Origin: Streptomyces sp. DI166
GTDB lineage: Bacteria > Actinomycetota > Actinomycetes > Streptomycetales > Streptomycetaceae
Direction: 5' to 3'
Assembly (NCBI RefSeq): GCF_900091315.1
Contig: NZ_FLSP01000023.1
Span: 33,483-97,482, forward strand
DNA length: 64,000 bases
Shown: positions 15,176 through 23,301 of the stretch, piece after piece
Numbering within the stretch: the stretch's first letter is position 1
Layout: the number at the start of each line of letters is the position of its first letter
The notes under the pieces: generated by a model
Databases searched by the model: none
What the model was told of the DNA's origin: nothing
Seen by the model: only the letters and a program-made list of their open reading frames with translations
Program-made: the position numbers and the translations under genes

Positions 15176-16663
15176 TTATTCCGGGGGCGCCGCCGTCGCG
15201 GCGGGCGCGACTGCGGGCCGCGCCTGTGCGACCGGCTTCCAGTCCGGGTGGCCGGGCATGGGCGGGGTCTTCTCGCCGTACAGCCAGGGGTGGAGGAAGC
15301 CGGTCAGGTCGCGTCCGGCGATGGTCGAGGCGAGGGCGACGAAGTCGGCGGTGGAGGCGTTGCCGTCCCGGTGGCGGACCACCCAGGTGCGTTCCAGTCG
15401 CTCGAAGGCGGGGCGGCCGATCTCCTGGCGCAGGGCGTAGAGCACGAGCGCGGCGCCGTCGTAGACGTTGGGCCGGAAGATGCTGATCTTGCGACCGGGG
15501 TCGGGGGCCTTGGGCGCGGCGGGGGGCCCGCCCGCGGCGCGCCAGCGGTCGGAGACGCTGTAGGCGGCCTTCATACGGGCCTGAAGGGGGCGGTCGGCCT
15601 TCTCCTCCGCGTACAGGGCCTCGTACCAGGTGGCGTGCCCCTCGTTGAGCCACAGATCGGACCAGGTACGGGGGCTGACGCTGTTGCCGAACCACTGGTG
15701 GGCCAGCTCGTGCACCATGATCGCTTCCACGTACCAGGCGGGGTAGGAACGGTCGGTGAACAGGCCCTTCTCGAAGAGGGAGAGGGTCTGGGTCTCCAGT
15801 TCGAATCCGGTGTCCACGTCCGCCATGAGCACGCCGTACGTCTCGAAGGGGTAGCGGCCGACCTTGCTCTCCATCCAGGAGATCTGGTCGGGGGTCTTCT
15901 TCAGCCAGGGCTCCAGCTTCTCCCGGTGTGCGGTGGGGACGACGTCACGGACGGGGAGGGCGTGCGGGCCGGTGCGGCGCAGGATGGTGGAGCGGCCGAT
16001 GGAGACCTGGGCGAGTTCGGTGGCCATGGGGTGCTGGGTGCGGTAGGTCCAGGTCGTCGCCGCGCGGGTGCGGTCCACGTCGGTGGGGACGCCGTTGGCG
16101 ACGGCGGTGTATCCGTTCGGGGCGGACACCCTGATGGTGAACATCGCCTTGTCCGAGGGGTGGTCGTTGCCGGGGAAGACCAGGTGGGCGGCGTCGGCCT
16201 GGTTGGCCATGGCCAGGCCGTCCGCGGTGCGCACCCAGCCGCCCTCGCGGTCCTCGGCGGGCCTCGGGTCGCTGGTGTGCCGGACGGTGATACGCATCCA
16301 GCTGCCCCGCGTGAGGGGGTCCTCCGGGGTGACGACCAGGTCGTCGCCCGCGGTGGTGAAGGCGGCGGGCTCGCCGTCCAGCTCCACGGAGTGGACCTTG
16401 CCGTGGGCGAAGTCGAGGTTGACGCGGTCGAGGGTCGTCGTGGTCCAGGCGTCGATGGTGGTGACGGCCTGGAGGGGCTCGCTGTTGCTGCCCGCGTAGG
16501 TGAAGGACAGGTCGTACGAGGCGACGTCGTAGCCCGGGTTGCCGAGGTGCGGGAAGAGACGGTCGCCGACGCCCAGGGGTTCGGCGGGGGCGGCGGCGGC
16601 GACCAGGCAGACGGTCACGGCCGAGGCGAGGAGGGCGCTGGCCTTGCGGGACGTGTGCGGCAT
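15176..16663 (-). CDS. Secreted M1-family zinc metallopeptidase
   Basis: 495 residues from the ATG at 16661-16663. A Sec signal (residues 1 to about 28) is followed by an M1 N-terminal beta domain (YDVASYDLSFTY ... GWVRTADGLAMANQ). The gluzincin site is HELAHQWFGNSV with His318, Glu319, His322, and the third zinc ligand Glu341 in WLNEGHA, exactly 18 residues further on. This is the classic HEXXH-18-E arrangement, so an active aminopeptidase outside the cell is likely. It lacks the large C-terminal domain of PepN, ending with an Ala/Pro-rich tail. It lies downstream of rshA on the same strand with a 78-bp gap. Confidence 0.93.
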   Translation of the reverse strand: MPHTSRKASALLASAVTVCLVAAAAPAEPLGVGDRLFPHLGNPGYDVASYDLSFTYAGSNSEPLQAVTTIDAWTTTTLDRVNLDFAHGKVHSVELDGEPAAFTTAGDDLVVTPEDPLTRGSWMRITVRHTSDPRPAEDREGGWVRTADGLAMANQADAAHLVFPGNDHPSDKAMFTIRVSAPNGYTAVANGVPTDVDRTRAATTWTYRTQHPMATELAQVSIGRSTILRRTGPHALPVRDVVPTAHREKLEPWLKKTPDQISWMESKVGRYPFETYGVLMADVDTGFELETQTLSLFEKGLFTDRSYPAWYVEAIMVHELAHQWFGNSVSPRTWSDLWLNEGHATWYEALYAEEKADRPLQARMKAAYSVSDRWRAAGGPPAAPKAPDPGRKISIFRPNVYDGAALVLYALRQEIGRPAFERLERTWVVRHRDGNASTADFVALASTIAGRDLTGFLHPWLYGEKTPPMPGHPDWKPVAQARPAVAPAATAAPPE

Positions 16664-16741
16664 GGACCACCGCTACCAGCGGGAACGGCCAAGGCGGCGG
16701 CGACGCGCGCCCGGCCCACCCGAACGGGGTCGGCTCGGCCC

Positions 16742-18868
16742 CTACGACATGCCCGGCTGGGTCTGCGTCCGGCTGACGTCGTACACGCCCGCCACGTTCC
16801 GCATGGCCCGCATGAGGGCGGGCAGGTCGGCGGCGTCCGGGAGCTGGACGGTGTAGGTGTGCCGGACCCGCTGCTGGGTGGGCGGTTCCACCGTCGCCGA
16901 CACGATCTCCGCGCCCTCCGTGGCCATCGCCTCGGTGAGGTCGGCCAGCAGATGCGGGCGGACGAACGATTCGGCGACCAGCGTCACCCGGCATTCGCTC
17001 GTGCCGCGCCAGTGCACGGCGATCTCCGGACGGCCTGTGCTCTTCATACGCGCGACCGCCGTGCACAGCACGCGGTGCACGGTCACCGCTCCCCCGCGTA
17101 CCGCGAAGCCGGTGATCTCGTCGGGCGGTACCGGGGTGCAGCAGCCCGCCAGCCGTACCGTCGCGTCCGGCTGGTCGACCACGACATTGGCGGCCGGACG
17201 GGCGGTCGAGGAGCCCTCCGTGGACAGCGCCTCGGTGGTGGGGCGGGGCGCTGGGGCGCTCTCGGCGGGGCGCTCGCCCTCCTCCCCGGTGGCCGGGTGC
17301 GCGGCCAGCCAGCGCTGGATGGCGATGCGGGCGGCGGGGGTGTGGGCGTGCTCCAGCCACTCCCTGGAGGGCTCGGAGGCGGGGTCCTGGCCCATGAGGA
17401 GCTCGACGGTGTCGCCGTCCTTCAGGACGGTGCTGAGGGTCGCCAGGCGGCCGTTCACACGGGCGCCGATGCAGGCGTGGGCGTCCTCGCCGTACTGCGC
17501 GTAGGCGGCGTCCACGCAGCTCGCGCCCTCGGGCAGACCGAGGGTGCCGCCGTCGGCGCGGAAGACGGTGATCTCGCGGTTCTGGGCGAGGTCCTCGCGC
17601 AGGGTGGACCAGAAGGTGTCGGGGTCCGGGGCGGCCTGCTGCCAGTCGAGGAGGCGGGAGAGCCAGCCGGGGCGGGTGGGGTCGGCGCGCTCGCCGTCGG
17701 CGGGTTCGTCGGAGGAGGGGGCGTAGGGGTTGCCGAGGGCGACCACGCCGGCCTCGGCGACCTTGTGCATCTGGTGGGTGCGGATGAGGACCTCGACGAC
17801 CTGTCCGTCCGGGCGGGCGACCGCGGTGTGCAGGGACTGGTACAGGTTGAACTTCGGTACGGCGATGAAGTCCTTGAACTCCGAGACCACCGGGGTCATA
17901 CAGGTGTGCAGTTCGCCGAGGACGCCGTAGCAGTCCGCGTCCTCGGCGACCAGGACCAGCAGCCGTCCGAAGTCGGCGCCGCGCAGTCGGCCGCGTTTGC
18001 GGGCCACCCGGTGCACGGAGACGAAGTGCCGTGGCCGGATGAGGACTTCGGCCTGGATGTCCGCGTCCCTGAGCACCGTGCGCATCTCGTCCGCGACCTC
18101 GGCGAGCGGGTCGTCCGCGCGGGAGGCGTTCTCGACGATCAACTCCCGCGTGTGCTCGTACTCCTCGGGGTGCAGGATCGCGAAGACCAGGTCCTCCAGC
18201 TCCGTCTTCAGTGCCTGGACGCCGAGCCGTTCGGCGAGCGGGATGAGGACGTCCCGGGTCACCTTGGCGATGCGTTCCTGCTTCTCGGGGCGCATCACGC
18301 CGAGGGTGCGCATGTTGTGCAGGCGGTCGGCGAGTTTGATCGACATCACCCGGACGTCGTTGCCGGTGGCCACGAGCATCTTGCGGAAGGTCTCCGGCTC
18401 GGCGGCGGCGCCGTAGTCGACCTTCTCCAGCTTGGTGACGCCGTCGACGAGATAGCGCACCTCCGCGCCGAACTGCTCGCCGACCTGATCGAGCGTCACC
18501 TCGGTGTCCTCGACGGTGTCGTGGAGCAGGGAGGCGGTCAATGTCGTGGTCTCGGCGCCGAGTTCGGCGAGGATGAGGGTCACGGCGAGGGGGTGCGTGA
18601 TGTACGGCTCGCCGCTCTTGCGCATCTGGCCGCGGTGCGAGGACTCGGCCAGCACATAGGCGCGGCGCAGCGGTTCGAGGTCGGCGTCGGGGTGGTGGGC
18701 GCGGTGGGCCTCGACGACATGGCTGATGGCGTCGGGCAGGCGGTCGCGGGCGGTCGGGCCGAGCAGTGCGGCACGCCCGAGGCGCCGCAGGTCGATACGG
18801 GCCCGCCAGCGTGCTGCGGGCCCGGTCACCGGACCGGGCGTCGCGGGGTTCGTGGCCTCCGCACTCAT
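16742..18868 (-). CDS. rshA: RelA/SpoT-homologue RshA, (p)ppGpp metabolism
   Basis: 708 residues. The ATG at 18866-18868 is chosen over an upstream in-frame start at 18982 because it is preceded by GGAGGTG. The HD hydrolase domain is intact: SSHRGQMRKSGEPYITHP, HDTVEDT (His116, Asp117) and KLADRLHNMRTL (Asp181). The synthetase domain (about 270-385) keeps FKDFIAVPKFNLYQSLHTAV and EVLIRTHQMH but lacks the usual YDL-x-A-x-R segment (here ADFGRLLVLVAE) and the AAHW-x-YK end (here VVALGNPYA). A TGS domain (VFRADGGTLGLPEGASCVDAAYA) and a C-terminal ACT-type domain follow. It is the second RSH enzyme of streptomycetes, distinct from RelA. The synthetase may be weak or absent. Confidence 0.9.
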   Translation of the reverse strand: MSAEATNPATPGPVTGPAARWRARIDLRRLGRAALLGPTARDRLPDAISHVVEAHRAHHPDADLEPLRRAYVLAESSHRGQMRKSGEPYITHPLAVTLILAELGAETTTLTASLLHDTVEDTEVTLDQVGEQFGAEVRYLVDGVTKLEKVDYGAAAEPETFRKMLVATGNDVRVMSIKLADRLHNMRTLGVMRPEKQERIAKVTRDVLIPLAERLGVQALKTELEDLVFAILHPEEYEHTRELIVENASRADDPLAEVADEMRTVLRDADIQAEVLIRPRHFVSVHRVARKRGRLRGADFGRLLVLVAEDADCYGVLGELHTCMTPVVSEFKDFIAVPKFNLYQSLHTAVARPDGQVVEVLIRTHQMHKVAEAGVVALGNPYAPSSDEPADGERADPTRPGWLSRLLDWQQAAPDPDTFWSTLREDLAQNREITVFRADGGTLGLPEGASCVDAAYAQYGEDAHACIGARVNGRLATLSTVLKDGDTVELLMGQDPASEPSREWLEHAHTPAARIAIQRWLAAHPATGEEGERPAESAPAPRPTTEALSTEGSSTARPAANVVVDQPDATVRLAGCCTPVPPDEITGFAVRGGAVTVHRVLCTAVARMKSTGRPEIAVHWRGTSECRVTLVAESFVRPHLLADLTEAMATEGAEIVSATVEPPTQQRVRHTYTVQLPDAADLPALMRAMRNVAGVYDVSRTQTQPGMS

Positions 18869-19207
18869 GGGCACCTCCGGCTGCGTGGACCGGCGGACGG
18901 GGTGCCCCATGGCGGACACGGCTCCGGGGACTGGCAACGGTCCCCCGTCCGGGCCGGTGCTTGATGCTACCGAGCCCATCACGCGCGGCTGACCGCCTCT
19001 CGCCGAGCGTGAAACGGATCACCCATTCGAGCGAAGGTTCGCAGGTTTACGGTTTCGAACCCCGCGACCTGCGGCCGACCGGGGTTTCGATCGTCGACCG
19101 GGTACCCGCGGAGGACGCCCCTCCGCGGGCCGAGCACCCGGCAGAACCGATATCAAGTCGTTGCGGTACGACGGGTTTCAGCGGGCCGTTGAGGCGCTGA
19201 AACGGAC
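18869..19207. promoter_or_regulatory. dapF-rshA intergenic region with two hairpins
   Basis: 339 bp on the minus-strand path from dapF to rshA. It contains the dapF terminator (19175-19203) and a second perfect 10-bp hairpin, cccgcggagg/cctccgcggg (19105-19114 and 19120-19129). The last 200 bp before the rshA start should hold its promoter. No additional gene is evident. Confidence 0.55.
19175..19203 (-). terminator. dapF terminator
   Basis: 9-bp stem gtttcagcg (19175-19183) / cgctgaaac (19195-19203) with an 11-base loop, starting 5 bp beyond the dapF stop on the minus strand. Confidence 0.7.
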
Positions 19208-20077
19208 TCAACCGGCGAGCGAGGCCAGCCAGTCGGCGTCGATCTCGCCCTCGGCGACGATCACCGCGGGACCGGTCATCTCGATCTCGCCGTCGGGCAG
19301 TTCGGTGATCACCAGAGTGCCGCCGGGCACGTCGACGGTGTACGTCGCGGGCGTGCCGGTGACCGCGGGGTCGGCGCCGTCCCGGCGGGCCGTGGCGACG
19401 GCGACGGCGCACGCGCCCGTGCCGCAGGAGCGGGTCTCCCCGGCGCCGCGCTCGTGCACGCGCAGGGCGACGTGCCGGGGGCCGCGGTCGACGACGAACT
19501 CGACGTTCACCCCGTCCGGATAGGCCGAGGCCGGGCTGAACGGCGGCGGCGCGAGCAGGTCCCCCGCGTGGGCGAGGTCCTCGACGAACGCGACCGCGTG
19601 CGGGTTGCCCATGTTCACGTTCCGCGCGGGCCAGCTGCGCTCGCCGACGCTCACCGTGACCTCGCCCTCGGGCAGGCGGGCCTTGCCCATGCCGACGGTG
19701 ACGTCGCCGTCCTTGGCGAGGTGCACGCGCTTGACGCCCCCGCGCGTGGCGACCGCGAGGTCACCTTCGCCGACGTGTTCGGCGCGCTGGAGGTAGCGGG
19801 CGAAGACGCGGACGCCGTTGCCGCACATCTCGGCGATCGAGCCGTCGCCGTTGCGGTAGTCCATGAACCACTCCGCCTCGGCCGCCATTTCCTTGGCCTC
19901 GGGGTGCGCGGCGGACCGCACTACGTGCAGCAGCCCGTCACCGCCGATGCCCGCGCGCCGGTCGCACAGCGCGGCGACGGCGGACGGGGGCAGGTCGATG
20001 GCGTTCTCCGGGTCCGGGACGATCACGAAGTCGTTCTCGGTCCCGTGCCCCTTGAGGAAGGCGATCCGCGTGCTCAT
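19208..20077 (-). CDS. dapF: Diaminopimelate epimerase
   Basis: Interconverts LL- and meso-diaminopimelate for lysine and, in streptomycetes, LL-DAP peptidoglycan. 289 residues from the ATG at 20075-20077; an upstream in-frame start at 20110 is rejected because homology begins at MSTRIAFLKGHGTENDFVIV. The two catalytic cysteines are in EMCGNGVRVF and ETRSCGTGACA, and the substrate-binding MGNPHAV is present. The length is typical. It lies between rshA and a small membrane-protein gene on the same strand. Confidence 0.97.
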   Translation of the reverse strand: MSTRIAFLKGHGTENDFVIVPDPENAIDLPPSAVAALCDRRAGIGGDGLLHVVRSAAHPEAKEMAAEAEWFMDYRNGDGSIAEMCGNGVRVFARYLQRAEHVGEGDLAVATRGGVKRVHLAKDGDVTVGMGKARLPEGEVTVSVGERSWPARNVNMGNPHAVAFVEDLAHAGDLLAPPPFSPASAYPDGVNVEFVVDRGPRHVALRVHERGAGETRSCGTGACAVAVATARRDGADPAVTGTPATYTVDVPGGTLVITELPDGEIEMTGPAVIVAEGEIDADWLASLAG

Positions 20078-20129
20078 GCCTCGATCGTACGGTGCCGCAC
20101 CGACAGGCACGGAAACTGCAACCGGCGGC

Positions 20130-20636
20130 TCAGCGCAGCCGGGCCACGCGCAGCACGGCGAGCATCACCACGGCGGCCACGACCACGACGTACAGCAGCA
20201 CCATGCGCCAGTCCGCACGTCTGCCGGAGCCGCGCTGGGGCAGGCCGGGCCACGTGTAACCCACGCGGCGCGCCGCCATCATTCCCCAGCCGGCCGCGCA
20301 GGAGCAGATCAGCAGGCCCAGCATGGCGATCACGGCGCCGCTGTCGCCGAAGTCGAAGGCCAGCGGGAAGGCGAACATCAGGGAGCCGACCGCGGCCAGG
20401 GCCACGATGGGGGCCAGCTGCCAGATACGCAGTCTGCGCTGCGGGCGGAGCTCGACCTCGACCTCGGGGCCGTCGGGGAACATCTCCTCCGGTTCCGGGC
20501 CGTCGGCGGTCACGCCGCCCTGGATGTCGTCGTCGGGACCGTCCGGGCTGAGACGGTCGTCGTTCCGCTCCGGTTCGCCCCGGTCACCGGTGACGGCTTC
20601 GGTACCTTGTGCGGTGTCGCGAGGGCCGGCCTCCAT
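20130..20636 (-). CDS. Small membrane protein of unknown function
   Basis: 168 residues from the ATG at 20634-20636, with GGGAGGG 9 nt upstream. The first 75 residues are acidic and Pro/Gly-rich (cytoplasmic, probably disordered). Then come three or four hydrophobic segments: WQLAPIVALAAVGSLMFAFPLAF, GAVIAMLGLLICSCAAGWGMM, and the C-terminal MVLLYVVVVAAVVMLAVL. It has a basic RVARLR end. No catalytic motif is recognised. It sits between miaA and dapF in the same orientation, 109 bp after miaA's stop and 52 bp before dapF's start, possibly in one transcript. Similar proteins appear at this place in other streptomycetes as far as I recall. Confidence 0.75.
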   Translation of the reverse strand: MEAGPRDTAQGTEAVTGDRGEPERNDDRLSPDGPDDDIQGGVTADGPEPEEMFPDGPEVEVELRPQRRLRIWQLAPIVALAAVGSLMFAFPLAFDFGDSGAVIAMLGLLICSCAAGWGMMAARRVGYTWPGLPQRGSGRRADWRMVLLYVVVVAAVVMLAVLRVARLR

Positions 20637-20744
20637 CGCCACGCGCCCTCCCAACTCGGACTCCACTTGGTCGATCGAAGCTCGATGATGGCATGGCGCC
20701 GGAGGCCACGATGACGGCCGGAGCGTCCCGATGCCATGACGTGA

Positions 20745-21698
20745 TCAGGCTGTAACCGGTCGTTCGACCAACGCCAGCGCGAGCTGCGGAAGTTTGGTCA
20801 GGTCCTCCGCGGCCCCACTGAGCCAATGCACCCGCGGATCGCGTCTGAACCATGAATCCTGACGGCGCGCGAAGCGCTTGGTGGCGCGGACGGTCTCGGT
20901 CCGGGCCTCGGCCATGGTGCACTCCCCGGAGAGCGCCGCGAGCACCTGCTGGTAGCCGAGCGCGCGCGAGGCCGTACGCCCCTCGCGCAACCCTCGCGCC
21001 TCCAGTGCGCGCACTTCCTCGACGAGTCCGGCGTCCCACATCCGGTCGACGCGCCGGGCGATGCGCTCGTCGAGTTCGGGGCGGGCGACGTCGACACCGA
21101 TCTGCACGGTGTCGTAGACCGAGTCGTGGCCCGGCAGGTTGGCCGTGAAGGGCTGCCCGGTGATCTCGATCACTTCGAGGGCGCGGACGATACGGCGGCC
21201 GTTGCTGGGCAGGATCGCCTGCGCGGCCTCCGGGTCGGCGGCGGCGAGGCGGGCGTGCAGGGCGCCGGAGCCGCGCAAGGTGAGCTCCTCCTCCAGGCGG
21301 GCGCGGACCTCGGGGTCGGTGCCGGGGAACTCCAGGTTGTCGACGGCGCCGCGGACGTACAGGCCGGAGCCGCCGACCAGGATCGGCCAGCGCCCCTCGG
21401 CGAGCAGTGCGTCGATCCGCTCCCGCGCGAGGCGCTGGTACTCGGCGACGGAGGCGGTGACGGTGACGTCCCAGACGTCCAGCAGGTGGTGCGGGACGCC
21501 GTGCCGCTCCTCGGGCGTCAGCTTGGCGGTGCCGATGTCCATCCCTCGGTAGAGCTGCATGGAGTCGGCGTTGACGACCTCGCCGCCGAGCTCTCGGGCC
21601 AGGAAGACGCCCAGATCGGACTTTCCGGCCGCGGTGGGACCGACGACGGCGATGACGCGGGGGGCGGGGGTGCGCTGCTCACGGAAACAGTCTCGCAA
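20745..21698 (-). CDS. miaA: tRNA dimethylallyltransferase
   Basis: Transfers dimethylallyl to A37 of UNN-decoding tRNAs; its product is the substrate of MiaB, also in this window. About 317 residues. The P-loop [10 protein letters not shown] is close to the N-terminus, followed by [51 protein letters not shown] and the tRNA-contacting [11 protein letters not shown] and [13 protein letters not shown]. The start is uncertain. No ATG or GTG lies just before the P-loop, and the best choice is TTG at 21696-21698, giving a family-typical length but with a poor ribosome site. The much longer open frame reaching 22337 is antisense to two small genes. Confidence 0.93.
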   Translation of the reverse strand: MRDCFREQRTPAPRVIAVVGPTAAGKSDLGVFLARELGGEVVNADSMQLYRGMDIGTAKLTPEERHGVPHHLLDVWDVTVTASVAEYQRLARERIDALLAEGRWPILVGGSGLYVRGAVDNLEFPGTDPEVRARLEEELTLRGSGALHARLAAADPEAAQAILPSNGRRIVRALEVIEITGQPFTANLPGHDSVYDTVQIGVDVARPELDERIARRVDRMWDAGLVEEVRALEARGLREGRTASRALGYQQVLAALSGECTMAEARTETVRATKRFARRQDSWFRRDPRVHWLSGAAEDLTKLPQLALALVERPVTA

Positions 21699-21854
21699 AC
21701 CTCGGAGGGTGACCTCGAACGAGTTACGTGACGGCCCCGGACCGACGTCGTTGCCAGATGCGAGCCGGTCCCGAGGGGCGGCGACCCGGGCGACGCAAAG
21801 GGACGCACCGGACGACGCGGGAATTCGCCCGCACGAGTACCGTATGGAGTTGAT

Positions 21855-22109
21855 ATGGGCGTTTTGGCACGACTGTTCCGGAGGTCTAGGACGGCGGAGG
21901 AGGCGTCGACCGCCGTGACCGAGGCCGGCACCGCGGCCACCGAGTCCGGGACGGAGAAGACGGATTCGGCGGAAGAGGCCACCGAGGCGAAGGACTCGGC
22001 CGGGGCCGAGGGCACGGAGACGGCGGCAGCCGCCGAAGGCGTGATCCCCAGGCAGCAGTCCGCCGAGGAGGCGGCCGACCGAGAGGCCGGCGAGGGCGCC
22101 CGCACCTGA
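21855..22109 (+). CDS. Small acidic Ala/Glu/Thr-rich protein, unknown function
   Basis: 84 residues from the ATG at 21855 (tatggagttgat upstream, GGAG spaced about 9). A short basic, hydrophobic head ([16 protein letters not shown]) is followed by a disordered stretch of Ala, Glu, Thr and Ser, with no aromatic residue. The head could be an amphipathic membrane-binding helix. It lies 24 bp before the antitoxin-like gene in the same direction, so the two are probably co-transcribed. It is divergent from miaA. Not a recognised family. Confidence 0.65.
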   Translation: MGVLARLFRRSRTAEEASTAVTEAGTAATESGTEKTDSAEEATEAKDSAGAEGTETAAAAEGVIPRQQSAEEAADREAGEGART

Positions 22110-22133
22110 CGATCCCGCGTGGGAAGGCGAACG

Positions 22134-22412
22134 ATGGGTCTCCTGGACAATTTGAAGGCCAAGCTCGGCCCGGCCAAGGGCAAGGTCTCCGACCTCGCCC
22201 ATCAGCACGGGCCCAAGGTCCAGCACGGTCTGGACAAGGCCGCCAAGGTCGTCGACGAGAAGACCAAGGGCAAGTACAGCGAGAAGATCCAGTCGGGCAC
22301 GGGCAAGGCCAAGGGCGCCATGGACCGGCTCGCGCACAAGGACGAGGGGCCGAGCCGCGGCACGGGCGGTGACACCACCCCGCCGAACAGCCCCCCGCCT
22401 CCCGCTTCCTGA
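22134..22412 (+). CDS. Rv0909/MT0933-type antitoxin-like protein
   Basis: 92 residues from the ATG at 22134, with GGAAGG upstream; the in-frame GTG at 22119 overlaps that site. The sequence [22 protein letters not shown], then [18 protein letters not shown] and [10 protein letters not shown], is the pattern I associate with the actinobacterial MT0933-like antitoxin family: short, Lys/Ala-rich and helical, named for M. tuberculosis Rv0909. The tail is Pro/Gly-rich. The M. tuberculosis partner is an adjacent Rv0910-type toxin, but no such gene is next door; instead the small acidic protein precedes it. Function here is therefore open: an orphan antitoxin or a different role. Confidence 0.78.
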   Translation: MGLLDNLKAKLGPAKGKVSDLAHQHGPKVQHGLDKAAKVVDEKTKGKYSEKIQSGTGKAKGAMDRLAHKDEGPSRGTGGDTTPPNSPPPPAS

Positions 22413-22447
22413 TCACGGCGGCACGCAGCACCTGGGCACGGAAACAT

Positions 22448-22489
22448 CGGCGGACGGCCGCGGAGCATCCCGCTCCCGGCCGTCCGCCG
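22448..22489. terminator. Bidirectional hairpin terminator
   Basis: Perfect 13-bp stem cggcggacggccg (22448-22460) / cggccgtccgccg (22477-22489) with a 16-base loop that can pair further, followed by tttc. It lies between the convergent antitoxin-like gene and dioxygenase-like gene. Confidence 0.8.
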
Positions 22490-22539
22490 TTTCGCCCGAA
22501 CGGCAGCCCCTGCATGCGCCGGAACCGCCGCTGCGGCCA

Positions 22540-23253
22540 CTACGACCAGGTCGCGACCAGGTACCCCACGCCGTACGGCGCGCTCTCGTGCAGCAGTGCG
22601 CCGGACAGCCCGGCGTCCTGCGCGGCGCCCGCGAGCACCTGCCAGGGTGCCCGGCCGGACGCCTTGAGCTGGCGCGCCAGCTCGGTGTCCAGCTCCTTGA
22701 GCGCGGTCACGTCCGCCTCGCCGAGGGCCCGCGCGACAGCCGCGTCGAAGGGCTCCGCACGCTCGTCGAGGTAGCCGGGTGCCTTGAGCGTGCGGCAGGC
22801 GCTGGCGTCGCCCATCACCAGCATCGCCACGCGGTCGGGGCCCGCGGCGATCTCCCTTCCGGTTTCGATACACCGCTCGGCGTCCAGAGGTTCCCCCACG
22901 CCGAGTCCCTCGATCGGGGCATCGGCCCAATCGGTCCGCTCCAGCAGCCAGGCCGCGACGGCGAGCGAGGCCGGCAGCTCACGCGCGTTCTCCGGGGCCT
23001 GCCCGGTGCCGAGCCGTACGTCGCCCTCGACGCCGAAGCCCCGGAAGGAGCCGCGCGCGCCCTCCGGGTAGGCCCCGTGTCCCTCCGGGGCGGCGGGGCC
23101 GACGACCACGAGGCGGTCGGGGCGCGCGGCGGCGAGCACGCCGAGCGCGTCGGCGCACGCGGCGCGCGCGGTATCCAGCTCGGGCGCGGCCCCTGCGGCG
23201 ACCTCGGGCACGAGCAGCGGCGGACAGGGGCACACGGCGGCGGCGACAAGCAT
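22540..23253 (-). CDS. Class III extradiol dioxygenase subunit B-like protein
   Basis: 237 residues from the ATG at 23251-23253. It starts MLVAAAVCPCPPLLVPEVA, and has VVVGPAAPEGHG and VMGDASACRTLKAPGYLDERAEPFD, matching the class III extradiol ring-cleavage (LigB-like) fold seen beside MiaB in streptomycetes. The classical metal-ligand His pair at the N-terminus is not obvious (Cys-Pro-Cys-Pro occupies that place), so dioxygenase activity is doubtful. It follows miaB on the same strand after 48 bp, which suggests co-transcription. Confidence 0.78.
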   Translation of the reverse strand: MLVAAAVCPCPPLLVPEVAAGAAPELDTARAACADALGVLAAARPDRLVVVGPAAPEGHGAYPEGARGSFRGFGVEGDVRLGTGQAPENARELPASLAVAAWLLERTDWADAPIEGLGVGEPLDAERCIETGREIAAGPDRVAMLVMGDASACRTLKAPGYLDERAEPFDAAVARALGEADVTALKELDTELARQLKASGRAPWQVLAGAAQDAGLSGALLHESAPYGVGYLVATWS

Positions 23254-23301
23254 GATCGGCAGCGTAACCCCGCGCGGGATCAGCGCGGGGTCACGGGGGC
23301 G

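Noticed and set aside
15011..18964. 1317-codon plus-strand frame opposite the M1 peptidase and rshA
   Set aside because: Antisense shadow: Gly/Val/Arg/Ala-rich without motifs, while the minus strand encodes recognisable enzymes throughout.
21699..22337. N-terminal extension of MiaA reaching 22337
   Set aside because: It would run antisense through two small plus-strand genes with good ribosome sites, and its sequence has no MiaA homology before the P-loop.
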